Assembly (NCBI RefSeq): GCF_001905385.1
Contig: NZ_LIPF01000009.1
Span: 1 to 64,000 of the forward strand
Direction of reading: 5' to 3'
DNA: 64,000 nt
Source: Streptomyces sp. CB02414
GTDB taxonomy: Bacteria > Actinomycetota > Actinomycetes > Streptomycetales > Streptomycetaceae
A program made the translations under genes and the position numbers. Below the pieces are notes generated by a model. That model had not been told where the DNA came from and did no database searches. It saw nothing but the letters and a program-made list of their open reading frames with translations. Shown in pieces: positions 1 to 8,365 of the stretch (position 1 is its first letter; each line of letters opens with the position of its first letter).

Positions 1-179
1 GACCGTTCACAGCGTCCTCGCTGTGTTTTTTCAAAGGAACCTCGTACCAGCCTGATGGCTGGTAACGGGGTATCAACATATCTGGCGTTGACTTTTGGCA
101 CGCTGTTGAGTTCTCAAGGAACGGTCGCTTCCTTTGTACTCACCCTCTCGGGCTTTCCTCCGGGCGCTTCCCTTCGGTG
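1..179 (-). other. 5' leader of an rRNA operon (pre-16S leader)
   Basis: Read on the minus strand this stretch matches the leader I know from Streptomyces rRNA operons: CCTTGAGAACTCAACAGCG, then GATATGTTGATACCCCGT, a short hairpin (46-52 pairs with 57-63), GAGGTTCCTTTGAAAAA and CACAGCGAGGACGCTGTG. The 16S rRNA gene should begin shortly beyond base 1, outside the window, and be transcribed leftwards. No rRNA body is inside the window. The 5' end is set from the nearest promoter-like -10 box and is approximate. Identification is by recalled sequence, not by search. Confidence 0.8.
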
Positions 180-185
180 TTTCCA

Positions 186-217
186 ACACTATCAGGCTTT
201 CCCGGTGCTTCTGACCA
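186..217 (-). promoter_or_regulatory. candidate proximal rrn promoter
   Basis: On the minus strand TGGTCA (212-217) is followed after 20 bases by TAGTGT (186-191), directly upstream of the conserved rRNA leader. The -10 fits the TAnnnT pattern and sits where Streptomyces rrn operons usually have CTGATAGAGT. The spacing is long and the -35 poor, so only the position is convincing. Confidence 0.4.
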
Positions 218-326
218 CCGTCCTGCGGGCATGCAGAAGGCGATCCAGCGATAGGATCTGACAAGTTGGATGCTGCCGTTGCGAGGACGCTTGCTTCGCG
301 TCGCTCAGCCCCAGGCAGGAGTTACG

Positions 327-356
327 ACTCTACACGGGGCCGCGGAACGGGTGCAA
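327..356 (-). promoter_or_regulatory. candidate distal rrn promoter
   Basis: On the minus strand TTGCAC (351-356) is separated by 18 bases from TAGAGT (327-332), a good match to the vegetative (HrdB-type) consensus. Streptomyces rrn operons usually carry several tandem promoters, and this would be an upstream one. It lies 13 bases from the DasR-like site. Confidence 0.5.
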
Positions 357-368
357 ATCCGGGGGGAG

Positions 369-384
369 TGTGGTCTAGACCTCT
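369..384. promoter_or_regulatory. DasR-responsive element (dre) upstream of crr-ptsI
   Basis: TGTGGTCTAGACCTCT matches the DasR consensus ACTGGTCTAGACCACT at 13 of 16 positions, including the whole GGTCTAGACC core. DasR is the GntR-family N-acetylglucosamine regulator of Streptomyces and is known to control crr-ptsI in S. coelicolor through a dre in this position. Here the site lies 115 bases before the crr start. Because the rRNA promoters face the other way, it also sits just upstream of the distal rrn promoter. Confidence 0.85.
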
Positions 385-498
385 AATCGGAACACTCATG
401 CGGAACCGGTACTTCCTATGACATACCCTGCTGCACAGTGCGCCGTCCGGGACAGGCAGTGACGGCCCATATACATCCCCGCCCCTGGGAGGCTTCCC

Positions 499-948
499 AT
501 GACCACCGTCTCGTCCCCACTCGCAGGACGTGCCATCGGACTGGCCGCCGTGCCCGATCCCGTCTTCTCCGGGGCCATGGTCGGCCCGGGTACCGCCATC
601 GACCCCGTCCGGGAGGCCGGTGAGGCAGTGGCCCCCGTGGATGGGGTCATCGTCTCTCTGCACCCGCACGCCTTCGTCGTGGTCGACGAGAGCGGGCACG
701 GCGTTCTCACCCACCTCGGTATCGACACCGTGCAGCTCAATGGGGAGGGCTTCGAGCTGCTGGTGAACAAGGGGGACACCGTCGTGCGCGGGCAGGGCGT
801 GGTGCGCTGGGACCCGGCCGCCGTCGAGGCCGCGGGCAAGTCGCCGGTCTGCCCGATCGTGGCCCTCGAAGCGACCGCCGAGGCCCTCACCGAGCTCCGT
901 GAGGACGGCGAGGTGAAGGCCGGCGAGAGTCTCTTCCTCTGGAAGTGA
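499..948 (+). CDS. crr: PTS glucose-type EIIA component (EIIA-Crr)
   Basis: Soluble phosphocarrier of the phosphotransferase system. It takes phosphate from HPr and passes it to sugar-specific EIIB/C components; in Streptomyces it serves N-acetylglucosamine uptake. The 149-residue length is typical of a single-domain IIA-Glc protein. The conserved pair of active-site histidines is visible: H57 in HPHAF and H72 in LTHLGIDTV, the latter being the phosphorylated residue by homology. The ATG at 499 is preceded by GGAGGC at a good distance. ptsI follows after 77 bases in the same direction, and the pair is very probably one operon under the dre at 369-384. HPr (ptsH) is not in the window. I see nothing abnormal in the gene. 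Confidence 0.95.
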   Translation: MTTVSSPLAGRAIGLAAVPDPVFSGAMVGPGTAIDPVREAGEAVAPVDGVIVSLHPHAFVVVDESGHGVLTHLGIDTVQLNGEGFELLVNKGDTVVRGQGVVRWDPAAVEAAGKSPVCPIVALEATAEALTELREDGEVKAGESLFLWK

Positions 949-1025
949 CGCCGGCGCCGTCGCAGGACGGCTGGTAGGACAACCACCGCGGCGGCGGGAC
1001 CCGCCGCACTATCGGGACGGGTGAG

Positions 1026-2696
1026 ATGGAGACAACGCTGCGAGGCGTCGGTGTGAGCCACGGCGTGGCGATCGGCGAGGTTCGGCACATGGGGACGGCG
1101 GTGCTCGAGCCGCCGGCGAAGCAGATTCCGGCCGAGGACGCCGAGCGTGAGCAGGGGCGCGCCCGCAAGGCCGTGGAGGCGGTGGCCGCCGATCTGATGG
1201 CGCGCGGCAACCTGGCGGGGGGCGAAGCCCAGGCGGTGCTCGAGGCGCAGGCCATGATGGCCCAGGACCCCGAATTGATGGCGGACGTAGAGCGGCGGAT
1301 CGCGGTCGGCAGCACGGCCGAGCGGGCGGCGTACGACGCCTTCGCCGCTTATCGCGCCCTGCTGGCCGGTGCCGGTGAGTACCTGGCGGGTCGTGTGGCG
1401 GATCTCGACGACGTGCGGAACCGTATCGTCGCGCGTCTGCTCGGGGTGCCGATGCCGGGCGTGCCGGACAGCGACGAGCCCTACGTCCTCATCGCGCGCG
1501 ACCTCGCGCCGGCGGACACGGCCCTGCTCGACCCGACGCTGGTGCTCGGTTTCGTCACCGAGGAGGGTGGACCGACCAGCCACAGCGCGATTCTCGCGCG
1601 GGCGCTCGGGGTGCCCGCCGTGGTGGCGTTGCCCGGTGCCGGGGAGCTTCCCGAGGGCACGGTCGTCGCCGTGGACGGCAGCACCGGCGAGCTCTTCGTG
1701 AACCCCAGCGCGGAGAAGAAGGCGCGGATGGAGGCTGAGGCGGCCGAGCGCAAGGCCGCGCTGGCCGCATCGACGGGGCCGGGCGCGACCTCGGACGGTC
1801 ACAAGGTGCCGCTGCTCGCGAACATCGGCGGCCCCGCCGACGTGCCCGCCGCGGTCGAGGCCGGTGCGGAGGGTGTGGGTCTCTTCCGTACCGAGTTCCT
1901 CTTCCTCGACGACAGCAAGAACGCGCCGTCCGAGGAGAAGCAGGTCACCGCGTACCGGCAGGTGCTGGAGGCCTTCCCGGAGGGCCGGGTGGTCGTGCGG
2001 GTGCTGGACGCCGGAGCGGACAAGCCGCTGGACTTCCTGACGCCGGGCGACGAGCCGAACCCCGCGCTGGGTGTGCGCGGGCTGCGGACGCTGCTGGACC
2101 ACCCGGAGGTGCTGCGCACGCAGCTCACCGCGCTGGCGAAGGCGGCGGAGGGCCTGCCGGTCTACCTCGAGGTCATGGCCCCGATGGTGGCGGACCGGGC
2201 CGATGCCAAGGCGTTCGCGGACGCGTGCCGCGAGGCGGGGCTGCGGGCGAAGTTCGGCGCGATGGTGGAGATCCCGTCGGCCGCGCTGCGGGCACGCTCG
2301 GTGCTGCAGGAAGTCGAGTTCCTGTCGCTGGGGACGAACGACCTCGCGCAGTACACCTTCGCGGCCGACCGCCAGGTGGGCGCGGTGTCCCGGCTGCAGG
2401 ACCCGTGGCAGCCGGCGCTGCTCGACCTGGTCGCGCTGTCGGCGGAGGCGGCGAAGGCCGAGGGCAAGAGCTGCGGTGTCTGCGGTGAGGCGGCGTCGGA
2501 TCCGCTGCTGGCGTGTGTGCTGACGGGTCTGGGCGTCACCTCTCTTTCCATGGGCGCCGCGTCGCTGCCGTTTGTGCGGGCGACGCTGGCGAAGTTCACG
2601 CTCGCTCAGTGTGAGCGTGCGGCGGCGGCCGCCCGGGCGGCGGAGAGCGCCGAGGAGGCGCGCAGCGCCGCTCAGGGGGTGCTGTCCGGCGAGTAG
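1026..2696 (+). CDS. ptsI: PTS enzyme I (phosphoenolpyruvate-protein phosphotransferase)
   Basis: First enzyme of the PTS: it autophosphorylates from phosphoenolpyruvate and phosphorylates HPr in the cytoplasm. The 556 residues show the whole family layout. The N-terminal HPr-binding/phosphohistidine part has GGPTSHSAILAR with the acceptor H186. The C-terminal PEP-binding barrel has GVGLFRTEFLF near residue 283, SLGTNDLAQYT near 434 and the catalytic cysteine motif GVCGEAA (C486). The ATG at 1026 follows GGGTGAG. It lies 77 bases downstream of crr and should share its DasR-controlled transcript. A strong hairpin follows the stop codon. Confidence 0.96.
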   Translation: METTLRGVGVSHGVAIGEVRHMGTAVLEPPAKQIPAEDAEREQGRARKAVEAVAADLMARGNLAGGEAQAVLEAQAMMAQDPELMADVERRIAVGSTAERAAYDAFAAYRALLAGAGEYLAGRVADLDDVRNRIVARLLGVPMPGVPDSDEPYVLIARDLAPADTALLDPTLVLGFVTEEGGPTSHSAILARALGVPAVVALPGAGELPEGTVVAVDGSTGELFVNPSAEKKARMEAEAAERKAALAASTGPGATSDGHKVPLLANIGGPADVPAAVEAGAEGVGLFRTEFLFLDDSKNAPSEEKQVTAYRQVLEAFPEGRVVVRVLDAGADKPLDFLTPGDEPNPALGVRGLRTLLDHPEVLRTQLTALAKAAEGLPVYLEVMAPMVADRADAKAFADACREAGLRAKFGAMVEIPSAALRARSVLQEVEFLSLGTNDLAQYTFAADRQVGAVSRLQDPWQPALLDLVALSAEAAKAEGKSCGVCGEAASDPLLACVLTGLGVTSLSMGAASLPFVRATLAKFTLAQCERAAAAARAAESAEEARSAAQGVLSGE

Positions 2697-2729
2697 GGCC
2701 GGGCGAGGCCGTCTGCTTGGCCGCGGTGC

Positions 2730-2759
2730 GGGGCGCTCCATCTTCGGGTGGGGCGCCCC
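2730..2759. terminator. hairpin terminator between ptsI and the facing gene
   Basis: GGGGCGCTCCA (2730-2740) pairs with TGGGGCGCCCC (2749-2759) around an 8-base loop containing TTCGG; the 11-bp stem has one G-U pair. There is no U tract, as is common in Streptomyces. It lies between the ptsI stop and the stop of the convergent gene, so it can serve both. Confidence 0.7.
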
Positions 2760-2767
2760 GCGCGCGT

Positions 2768-3658
2768 TCAGTGGTGGTGTCCCGGTGGCATGTGGTCGTT
2801 TCCGAGGTCGGGTGGTGCGCAGTAGTCGACGTTGGATTCCGGGGAGATGAGGTCGCCGGACTCGATGTCGGTGCAGTAGGCGTCGAAGACCTCTCCGGCG
2901 GTGAGGGGTTCGAGGCCGTATCCGCGCAGGCGCCAGCCGTGGATGCGGTCGGGGCCGCCCGGGGTGCTGACGCGCATGACGAGTCCGCCGGGGCTGTGGG
3001 TGGCCAGGCCGAGGGCGAGGACGCCGGTGAATTCCACGGCTTCGGCCTCGTCGACGTGCGGAGTGCCGTCGAGTTCGTCGTCGGCGTGGAGTACGGAGAC
3101 GAGGGTTTCCGGGGAGCCGGAGACGCTGCAGACAAGGTGGCGGCTGCCCGGCGGGGCGGTTTCGAGGACGCGCAGGAGGAGCCGCGATGCGCGGGTGTAG
3201 GCGGCCCTGCCCAGGTCCTCGCCGCAGGTCGCGCAGCTGCCGAGGCGGGCGAGGAGGGTGGCGGCGTACTCCCGGGTGGCTTGGCGGACCGCTTCGTCGA
3301 CGAGGGCGGGGAGGAGGTCGGCGAGTGGCCGGCCGTCGTAGGGGACGGTGGGGCCGCCGGCCGCCAGTTCGGCGGTGAACCGGCTGCGGCTGGCGGGGGC
3401 GTCTGGGTCGAGGCCCGCCGCCGTGCAGTACTCGGCGTACTCCTCGGGGTCGAAGAGGGCGATCGTGGTGTGGGTGCCTTGTGCCGCGCGTGTTTTGAGC
3501 AGGGCTTCCACCTGGTGGAGATATGCGGCGTGGTCGTCGAACGTGAAACTTCGGTAGCGCCGCATGGCGCGGAAGTCGTGCTCGTCGGTGAGCAGTCCGA
3601 TGGTGCCGGCGATTTCCCGGCGCAGGACGCGTCGCGTGGTCTGGTCGGTGTGCGCCAT
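2768..3658 (-). CDS. conserved hypothetical protein with a CxxC pair
   Basis: No family recognised. The ATG at 3658 is chosen because AGGGGGA lies just before it; an upstream GTG at 3691 would add 11 residues but has a poorer site. The 296-residue product is soluble, with no signal or membrane segment. Visible marks are an internal CATCGED CxxC pair near the middle, which could bind metal or be redox active, and a His-rich end (PPGHHH). It is transcribed towards ptsI and ends at the shared hairpin. Codon use is like its neighbours. Function is unknown. Confidence 0.75.
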   Translation of the reverse strand: MAHTDQTTRRVLRREIAGTIGLLTDEHDFRAMRRYRSFTFDDHAAYLHQVEALLKTRAAQGTHTTIALFDPEEYAEYCTAAGLDPDAPASRSRFTAELAAGGPTVPYDGRPLADLLPALVDEAVRQATREYAATLLARLGSCATCGEDLGRAAYTRASRLLLRVLETAPPGSRHLVCSVSGSPETLVSVLHADDELDGTPHVDEAEAVEFTGVLALGLATHSPGGLVMRVSTPGGPDRIHGWRLRGYGLEPLTAGEVFDAYCTDIESGDLISPESNVDYCAPPDLGNDHMPPGHHH

Positions 3659-3779
3659 CTTTCCCCCTGTGCGCAGTCGATCAATGCTCACTCACAGTAA
3701 CCGGCGGCACTGACAACGGCGTCGGGGCAGGCGTCGCGAGCCGGCCGTCGGATGCCTGGCCGGCTCGCGAAGTGCCTGT

Positions 3780-5756
3780 TCAGGTGCGTTTGCGGGCGAG
3801 TTCCTCGTAGAAGTGGAGCAGGTCGAGGTTGTCGATGGAGCCGGGGTTGACCGCCTTGTCCAGCGGGGTGCCCTGGAGGAGGCGCTTGACCGGGACCTCG
3901 ATGCGCTTGCCGGTCAGGGTGTGCGGGATGCCGGGCACCTCGATGACTTCGTCGGGGACGTGACGCGGGGAGAGCTGTTCGCGGATGGTCTGCTTGATGC
4001 GGGTCAGCAGGGCCTCGTCGAGGGCGGCGCCGGGGGCGAGGTGCACGAACAAGGGCATCCAGTAGCCGCCGTCGGGCTGTTCGACGCCGATGACGAGGGA
4101 TTCCCTGATCTCGGGCAGCCGCTCGACGGCTTCGTAGATGTCGGCCGAGCCCATGCGGACACCCTGCCGGTTCAGGGTGGAGTCGGAGCGGCCGTGGATG
4201 ACGACCGATCCCCGTGAGGTGACGGTGATCCAGTCCCCGTGCCGCCACACGCCGGGGTAGGTGTCGAAGTAGCTGTCGCGGTAGCGGCTGCCGTCGGGGT
4301 CGTTCCAGAAGCGGATCGGCATCGAGGGCATGGGGTTGGTGACGACGAGTTCGCCGACCTCGTCGGTCAGGGGTTTACCGCTGGGGTCCCAGGACTGCAG
4401 GTCGGTGCCGAGGCCGGGAGCCTGGAGTTCGCCGATGTACACCGGGAGGGTGGGGACGGCGCCCGCGAAGCAGGAGCAGACGTCCGTGCCGCCGCTGACG
4501 GAGGCGATCCACAGGTCGGCGCCGCTCGCGGCGAACTCGTCGTGCAGCCAGCGGAAGCCGTCGGGCGGGAGGGGGGAGCCGGTCGTGGCGACGCACTGGA
4601 CCTTGGAGAGGTCGTGGTCGCGGGCGGGGTGGACGCCGGCCTTGCGGCAGGCCATGACGTAGGCGGCGGAGGTGCCGAAGAGGGTGGCGCCGGTGCGTTC
4701 GGCGATGCGCCACTGGGCGCCGGTGTCCGGGAAGCCGGGGCTGCCGTCGTAGAGGACGATCGTGGTGCCGGTGAGGAGGCCGGAGACGAGGAAGTTCCAC
4801 ATCATCCAGCCGGTCGAGGTGTACCAGAAGAAGCGGTCCTCGGGGCCGAGGTCGCAGTGCAGGCCGAGCTGCTTGAGGTGCTCGACGAGAATGCCGCCCT
4901 GTGACTGGACGATGGCCTTGGGCAGGCCGGTGGTGCCGGAGGAGTAGAGCACCCACAGGGGGTGGTCGAAGGGCAGCTCTTCGAAGACCGGTTCCGTGTC
5001 CGCGGCCGTCAGCGTTTCCCACTCCAGCACGCCTTCGGGGGCCTCGCTGCCGAGGAGCGGGATGTGGACCACCGCGCGGAGGGTGGGCAGTTCGCGGCGG
5101 AGTTCGGCGACCGTTTCGCGGCGGTCGTGTTCCTTGCCGCCGTAGCGGTAGCCGTCGACGGTGAACAGGACGACGGGCTCGACCTGCTGGAAGCGGTCCA
5201 GGACGCTGCGGGCGCCGAAGTCGGGGGCGCAGGAGGTCCAGACGCCGCCCACGGCGGCGGTGGCGAGGAGGGCGACCACGGCCTGGGGGATGTTGGGGAG
5301 GTACCCGCTGACGCGGTCGCCCGGGCGTACGCCCAGGGCGCGCAGTTCGGCGGCGAGCGAGCCGACCTGGCGGCGCAGTTCGGCCCAGGTGACGGGGCTG
5401 GGTTCGTGGGTCTCGTCGACGTACAGGAGGGCCGGTTCGTCCGCGCGGGTGGCCGCCGCGCGCAGGGCGTGCTCGGCGTAGTTGAGCGTGGCGCCGGGGA
5501 ACCACTGGGCGCCGGGCATGGTGCGGTCGCCCAGTACGCGCGCGTAGGGGGTCGTGAAGCGTACGTCGAACCAGTCCGTGACCGCCTTCCAGAACGTGTC
5601 GGGCTCGTCGACGGACCAGCGGTGCAGGGCCGCGTAGCCGCCTTCGGCGGGCGCGCCGTGGTGTTCGGCTGCCCAGGCCTGGAACGCGGTGATCCGGGCT
5701 CGCGCGATGCGTTGCGGATCCGGCTGCCAGAGCGGCTGGGGGTTCAGGGTCGACAT
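3780..5756 (-). CDS. acetoacetyl-CoA synthetase (acetoacetate--CoA ligase)
   Basis: Cytoplasmic acyl-CoA ligase that activates acetoacetate with ATP and CoA, linking ketone bodies or leucine breakdown to acetyl-CoA metabolism. About 658 residues, the normal size. Motifs of the ANL superfamily in order: phosphate-binding loop YSSGTTGLPK (271-280), SGGTDVCSCF, RHGDWI with GRSDSTLNRQGVRMG as hinge and core motif, and TGKRIEVPVKR with the catalytic lysine near 617. The N-terminal PLWQPDPQRI and long N-terminal domain with WFPGATLNYAEH are typical of acetoacetyl- rather than acetyl-CoA synthetases. The ATG at 5756 has GGGAG upstream; in-frame codons further upstream lack a site. It is monocistronic and divergent from the glycosidase. 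Confidence 0.93.
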   Translation of the reverse strand: MSTLNPQPLWQPDPQRIARARITAFQAWAAEHHGAPAEGGYAALHRWSVDEPDTFWKAVTDWFDVRFTTPYARVLGDRTMPGAQWFPGATLNYAEHALRAAATRADEPALLYVDETHEPSPVTWAELRRQVGSLAAELRALGVRPGDRVSGYLPNIPQAVVALLATAAVGGVWTSCAPDFGARSVLDRFQQVEPVVLFTVDGYRYGGKEHDRRETVAELRRELPTLRAVVHIPLLGSEAPEGVLEWETLTAADTEPVFEELPFDHPLWVLYSSGTTGLPKAIVQSQGGILVEHLKQLGLHCDLGPEDRFFWYTSTGWMMWNFLVSGLLTGTTIVLYDGSPGFPDTGAQWRIAERTGATLFGTSAAYVMACRKAGVHPARDHDLSKVQCVATTGSPLPPDGFRWLHDEFAASGADLWIASVSGGTDVCSCFAGAVPTLPVYIGELQAPGLGTDLQSWDPSGKPLTDEVGELVVTNPMPSMPIRFWNDPDGSRYRDSYFDTYPGVWRHGDWITVTSRGSVVIHGRSDSTLNRQGVRMGSADIYEAVERLPEIRESLVIGVEQPDGGYWMPLFVHLAPGAALDEALLTRIKQTIREQLSPRHVPDEVIEVPGIPHTLTGKRIEVPVKRLLQGTPLDKAVNPGSIDNLDLLHFYEELARKRT

Positions 5757-5968
5757 GGGCGGCTCCCGGACTGTGCGCGTCGTGTGCGTCCTCCGCGCAC
5801 GGGCTGGGGTGTGCGCGTGACGCGGCTGACAGGGACGATGCCATGTGATCGACTTCCGCACCAGGGCGCGCCCCACATAGTCGGCGTCATGAAGATGTGG
5901 TGGCATCACGGGTGAACGGCAGTTGAACGCGTCCCGCGCGGGTGCCGGTCGGTGGCAGGGTGAGCAGC

Positions 5969-8326
5969 ATGGACGGTCGTGACCTGGTGCGTTCGATGAA
6001 AGCGGTCGGTTCCGCGGGGGCTGCGCAGGGGTTGCGTACCGTGCGGGCGGCGTGGCGCAGGCGGCGGGCGGACGCCGCGGGGCTGCCGCCGCGGAGTGCG
6101 GAGCGTGCCCGGGTGCCGGGGGCGATGCGGGAGGTCGAGCCCGGGCCCGGGGGCGGGACGGTCCGGTTCGCCCGCTCGGAGCTGCGCGTCCTCGTCGCCG
6201 TGAACGGGGCGGTGTTCTGGGGGTGGGACGGGGCCGGGCCGGAGCCGTCGTACGCGTTGGCGGGCCGTTGCCCGGAGCCGGACCCGCGAGCGGTGCTGGA
6301 GCCGGACAAGGGCGGCGGCTGGCGGGTGGTGGCCGAGCGGGCGACGGTGGCCGTCTCCCGGCACGGGGCGGTCGAGGTGCGTACGCCCGGGGGTGTGGTG
6401 TTGCGCCGGGAGGCGCCGCCGCGCTGGTGGGAGCCGGCCGGCGGCGGTCCGGCGCGCTGGACGCTGCGGTCGGAGGTGGCGGCGGACGCCCGGTTCTTCG
6501 GGCTGGGCGGGCGGTCCGCGGGTCCCCGGCTGCGGGAGAACACGTACCGGTTGTGGAACGGCAGCCGGGAACCGGGCTTCGCGCCTGGTGAGGACCGGTC
6601 GTCGGTCGCGATGCCGGTGCAGCTGGTGGTGGCGGACGCGGGGACGCACCTGGTGTTCCACGACAGTTCGTGGGACGGCACGGTGGCGTTGCGGGAGGGC
6701 GAGGAGGGGGCGGGGTCGGGGCACGACCGGCCGGGGCGGAGCGTGCTGCGGATGGAGGGGGGTCCGTTGCGGTGCTGGGTGGCGGTGGGCACCCCCGCGC
6801 GGGTGCTGCTCGCCTGGGCCTCGCTCACCGGGGCACCCGCGCTGCCGCCCGTGTGGGCGCTCGGTCACCAGCATGCGCGGTCGGGTTCCGGTGACGAGCA
6901 GGAGGTGCGGCGGGTCGTCGCCGGTTTCCAGGAGCGTGACCTGCCGCTGGACGCCGTGCACCTGGGCGCCGGGCATCTCGACGGCCGGCAGGTGTTCACC
7001 GTGGACGACAGGCGGTTCCCCAAGCTGCCCGTTCTCGCGGAGGAACTGCGCCGGGACGGTGTCCGGCTGGTGTCGGTCGTCGATCCCACGGTCCCGGCCG
7101 TGCCCGGCAACGCCCTGTACGACGGCGGGACGGGAGAGGACGTGTTCGTGCGGGACGCCTCCGGGTCCCCCGTGCGCGGCGTGGCGCGGCCCGGGGAGGT
7201 CGTGTTTCCCGACTTCACGCGCGCGCGGGTGCGCGAGTGGTGGGGCGGGTGGTACGAGGAGCGGCTCGGGCGGGGTTTCGCCGGGTTCTGGCACGACCTG
7301 GACGAGCCCACGTCGTTCGCCGCGTTCGGGGAGCCGACGCTGCCGCTGTCGGCGCGGCACTCGCTGGAGGGCCGGGACGGCGACCACCGGGAGGCCCACA
7401 ACGTGTACGCGTTGTGCATGGCCCGCGCCGGGTTCGAGGGGCTGCGGGCTCTGACACCCGGGGAGCGGCCGTTCGTCCTGTCCCGTTCCGGGTGGGCCGG
7501 CATGCAGCGGTACGGCGGTGTGTGGACCGGGGGCGCGGGTGCGGGCTGGCCCGGGCTGCGGGCCTCGCTGGCGGTGGTGACGGGGCTCGGGCTGTGCGGG
7601 GTGCCCTACGCGGGGCCGGACGTGGGCGGGGCGGACGGGAGCGCTTCGCCGGAGTTGTATCTGCGGTGGCTGCAGTTGGCGGCTCATCTGCCGTTGTTCC
7701 GCACGCGGGGTGAGCCGTGGGGCTTCGGTGCCGAGGTGCTGGAGCACGCGCGCGTGGTGCTCGACGGACGGCGGCGACTGCTGCCGTACTTCGTGACGCT
7801 GGCGCACCTGGCCCGGCGTACGGGCGCTCCCTATGTGCGTCCCCTGTGGTGGTCGGCTCCGGAGGAGCGGGCCCTGCGGGACTGCGAGGACGCCTTCCTG
7901 CTGGGCGACTGCCTGCTGGTCGCGCCGGTGCTGGACCCGGGGGCGGAGCGGCGTGCGGTGCGGCTGCCTCGGGGCCGCTGGTACGACACGGCGACGGAGC
8001 GGGCGTACGAGGGGCCCGCGCAGGTTCTGGTGGACGCCCCCGTGGCGCGGATCCCGGTGTTCGCCCGCGCGGGTGCCGTGATTCCGGTGCGCGGGGAGGG
8101 CGGTGGCACGGTGCTGGAGGTGTGGGCGCCCGCGCGGGGGCGGACCGGCGGCGGACTGGTCGTACCGGACGCGGGCGACGGCTGGGAGGAACCGGAGATC
8201 GAGCGGTACGGCTCGCGTTGGGATGGTCGGCGGGTGGTGGTGGAGCGGGAGGGCGAGGACGGCGTGTGCGAGCCGTCCCGCCCGGTCCGCGTCCGCGGGC
8301 TCGCGGAGTGCTCGGGCCCGGGGTAG
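5969..8326 (+). CDS. glycoside hydrolase family 31 protein (alpha-glucosidase-like, altered catalytic motif)
   Basis: GH31 enzymes cleave alpha-linked glucose or xylose by a retaining mechanism. The 785 residues contain the usual beta-sandwich then barrel arrangement. The nucleophile motif is FWHDLDEPTSF with D443 at the expected place, where the family has D-M-N-E. Further on come RSGWAGMQRYGGVWTGG and GVPYAGPDVGG. In typical GH31 enzymes the acid/base is the Asp of W-[ST]-G-D-N. Here the aligned residue is Gly522 (codon GGC at 7532-7534) with spacing to the next Trp unchanged, so the acid/base appears to be missing. No signal peptide is seen, so it is probably intracellular. ATG 5969 is preferred because of AGGGTGAG upstream; GTG codons at 5942 and 5960 are alternatives. 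Confidence 0.85.
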   Translation: MDGRDLVRSMKAVGSAGAAQGLRTVRAAWRRRRADAAGLPPRSAERARVPGAMREVEPGPGGGTVRFARSELRVLVAVNGAVFWGWDGAGPEPSYALAGRCPEPDPRAVLEPDKGGGWRVVAERATVAVSRHGAVEVRTPGGVVLRREAPPRWWEPAGGGPARWTLRSEVAADARFFGLGGRSAGPRLRENTYRLWNGSREPGFAPGEDRSSVAMPVQLVVADAGTHLVFHDSSWDGTVALREGEEGAGSGHDRPGRSVLRMEGGPLRCWVAVGTPARVLLAWASLTGAPALPPVWALGHQHARSGSGDEQEVRRVVAGFQERDLPLDAVHLGAGHLDGRQVFTVDDRRFPKLPVLAEELRRDGVRLVSVVDPTVPAVPGNALYDGGTGEDVFVRDASGSPVRGVARPGEVVFPDFTRARVREWWGGWYEERLGRGFAGFWHDLDEPTSFAAFGEPTLPLSARHSLEGRDGDHREAHNVYALCMARAGFEGLRALTPGERPFVLSRSGWAGMQRYGGVWTGGAGAGWPGLRASLAVVTGLGLCGVPYAGPDVGGADGSASPELYLRWLQLAAHLPLFRTRGEPWGFGAEVLEHARVVLDGRRRLLPYFVTLAHLARRTGAPYVRPLWWSAPEERALRDCEDAFLLGDCLLVAPVLDPGAERRAVRLPRGRWYDTATERAYEGPAQVLVDAPVARIPVFARAGAVIPVRGEGGGTVLEVWAPARGRTGGGLVVPDAGDGWEEPEIERYGSRWDGRRVVVEREGEDGVCEPSRPVRVRGLAECSGPG

Positions 8327-8365
8327 CGGCGAGTCGGACAGCGGCCACCCAGATGTAGCGGCAGC

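Noticed and set aside
396..2741. Minus-strand open frame of about 780 codons across crr and ptsI
   Set aside because: Arg/His/Pro-rich low-information translation opposite two unmistakable PTS genes; typical high-GC artefact.
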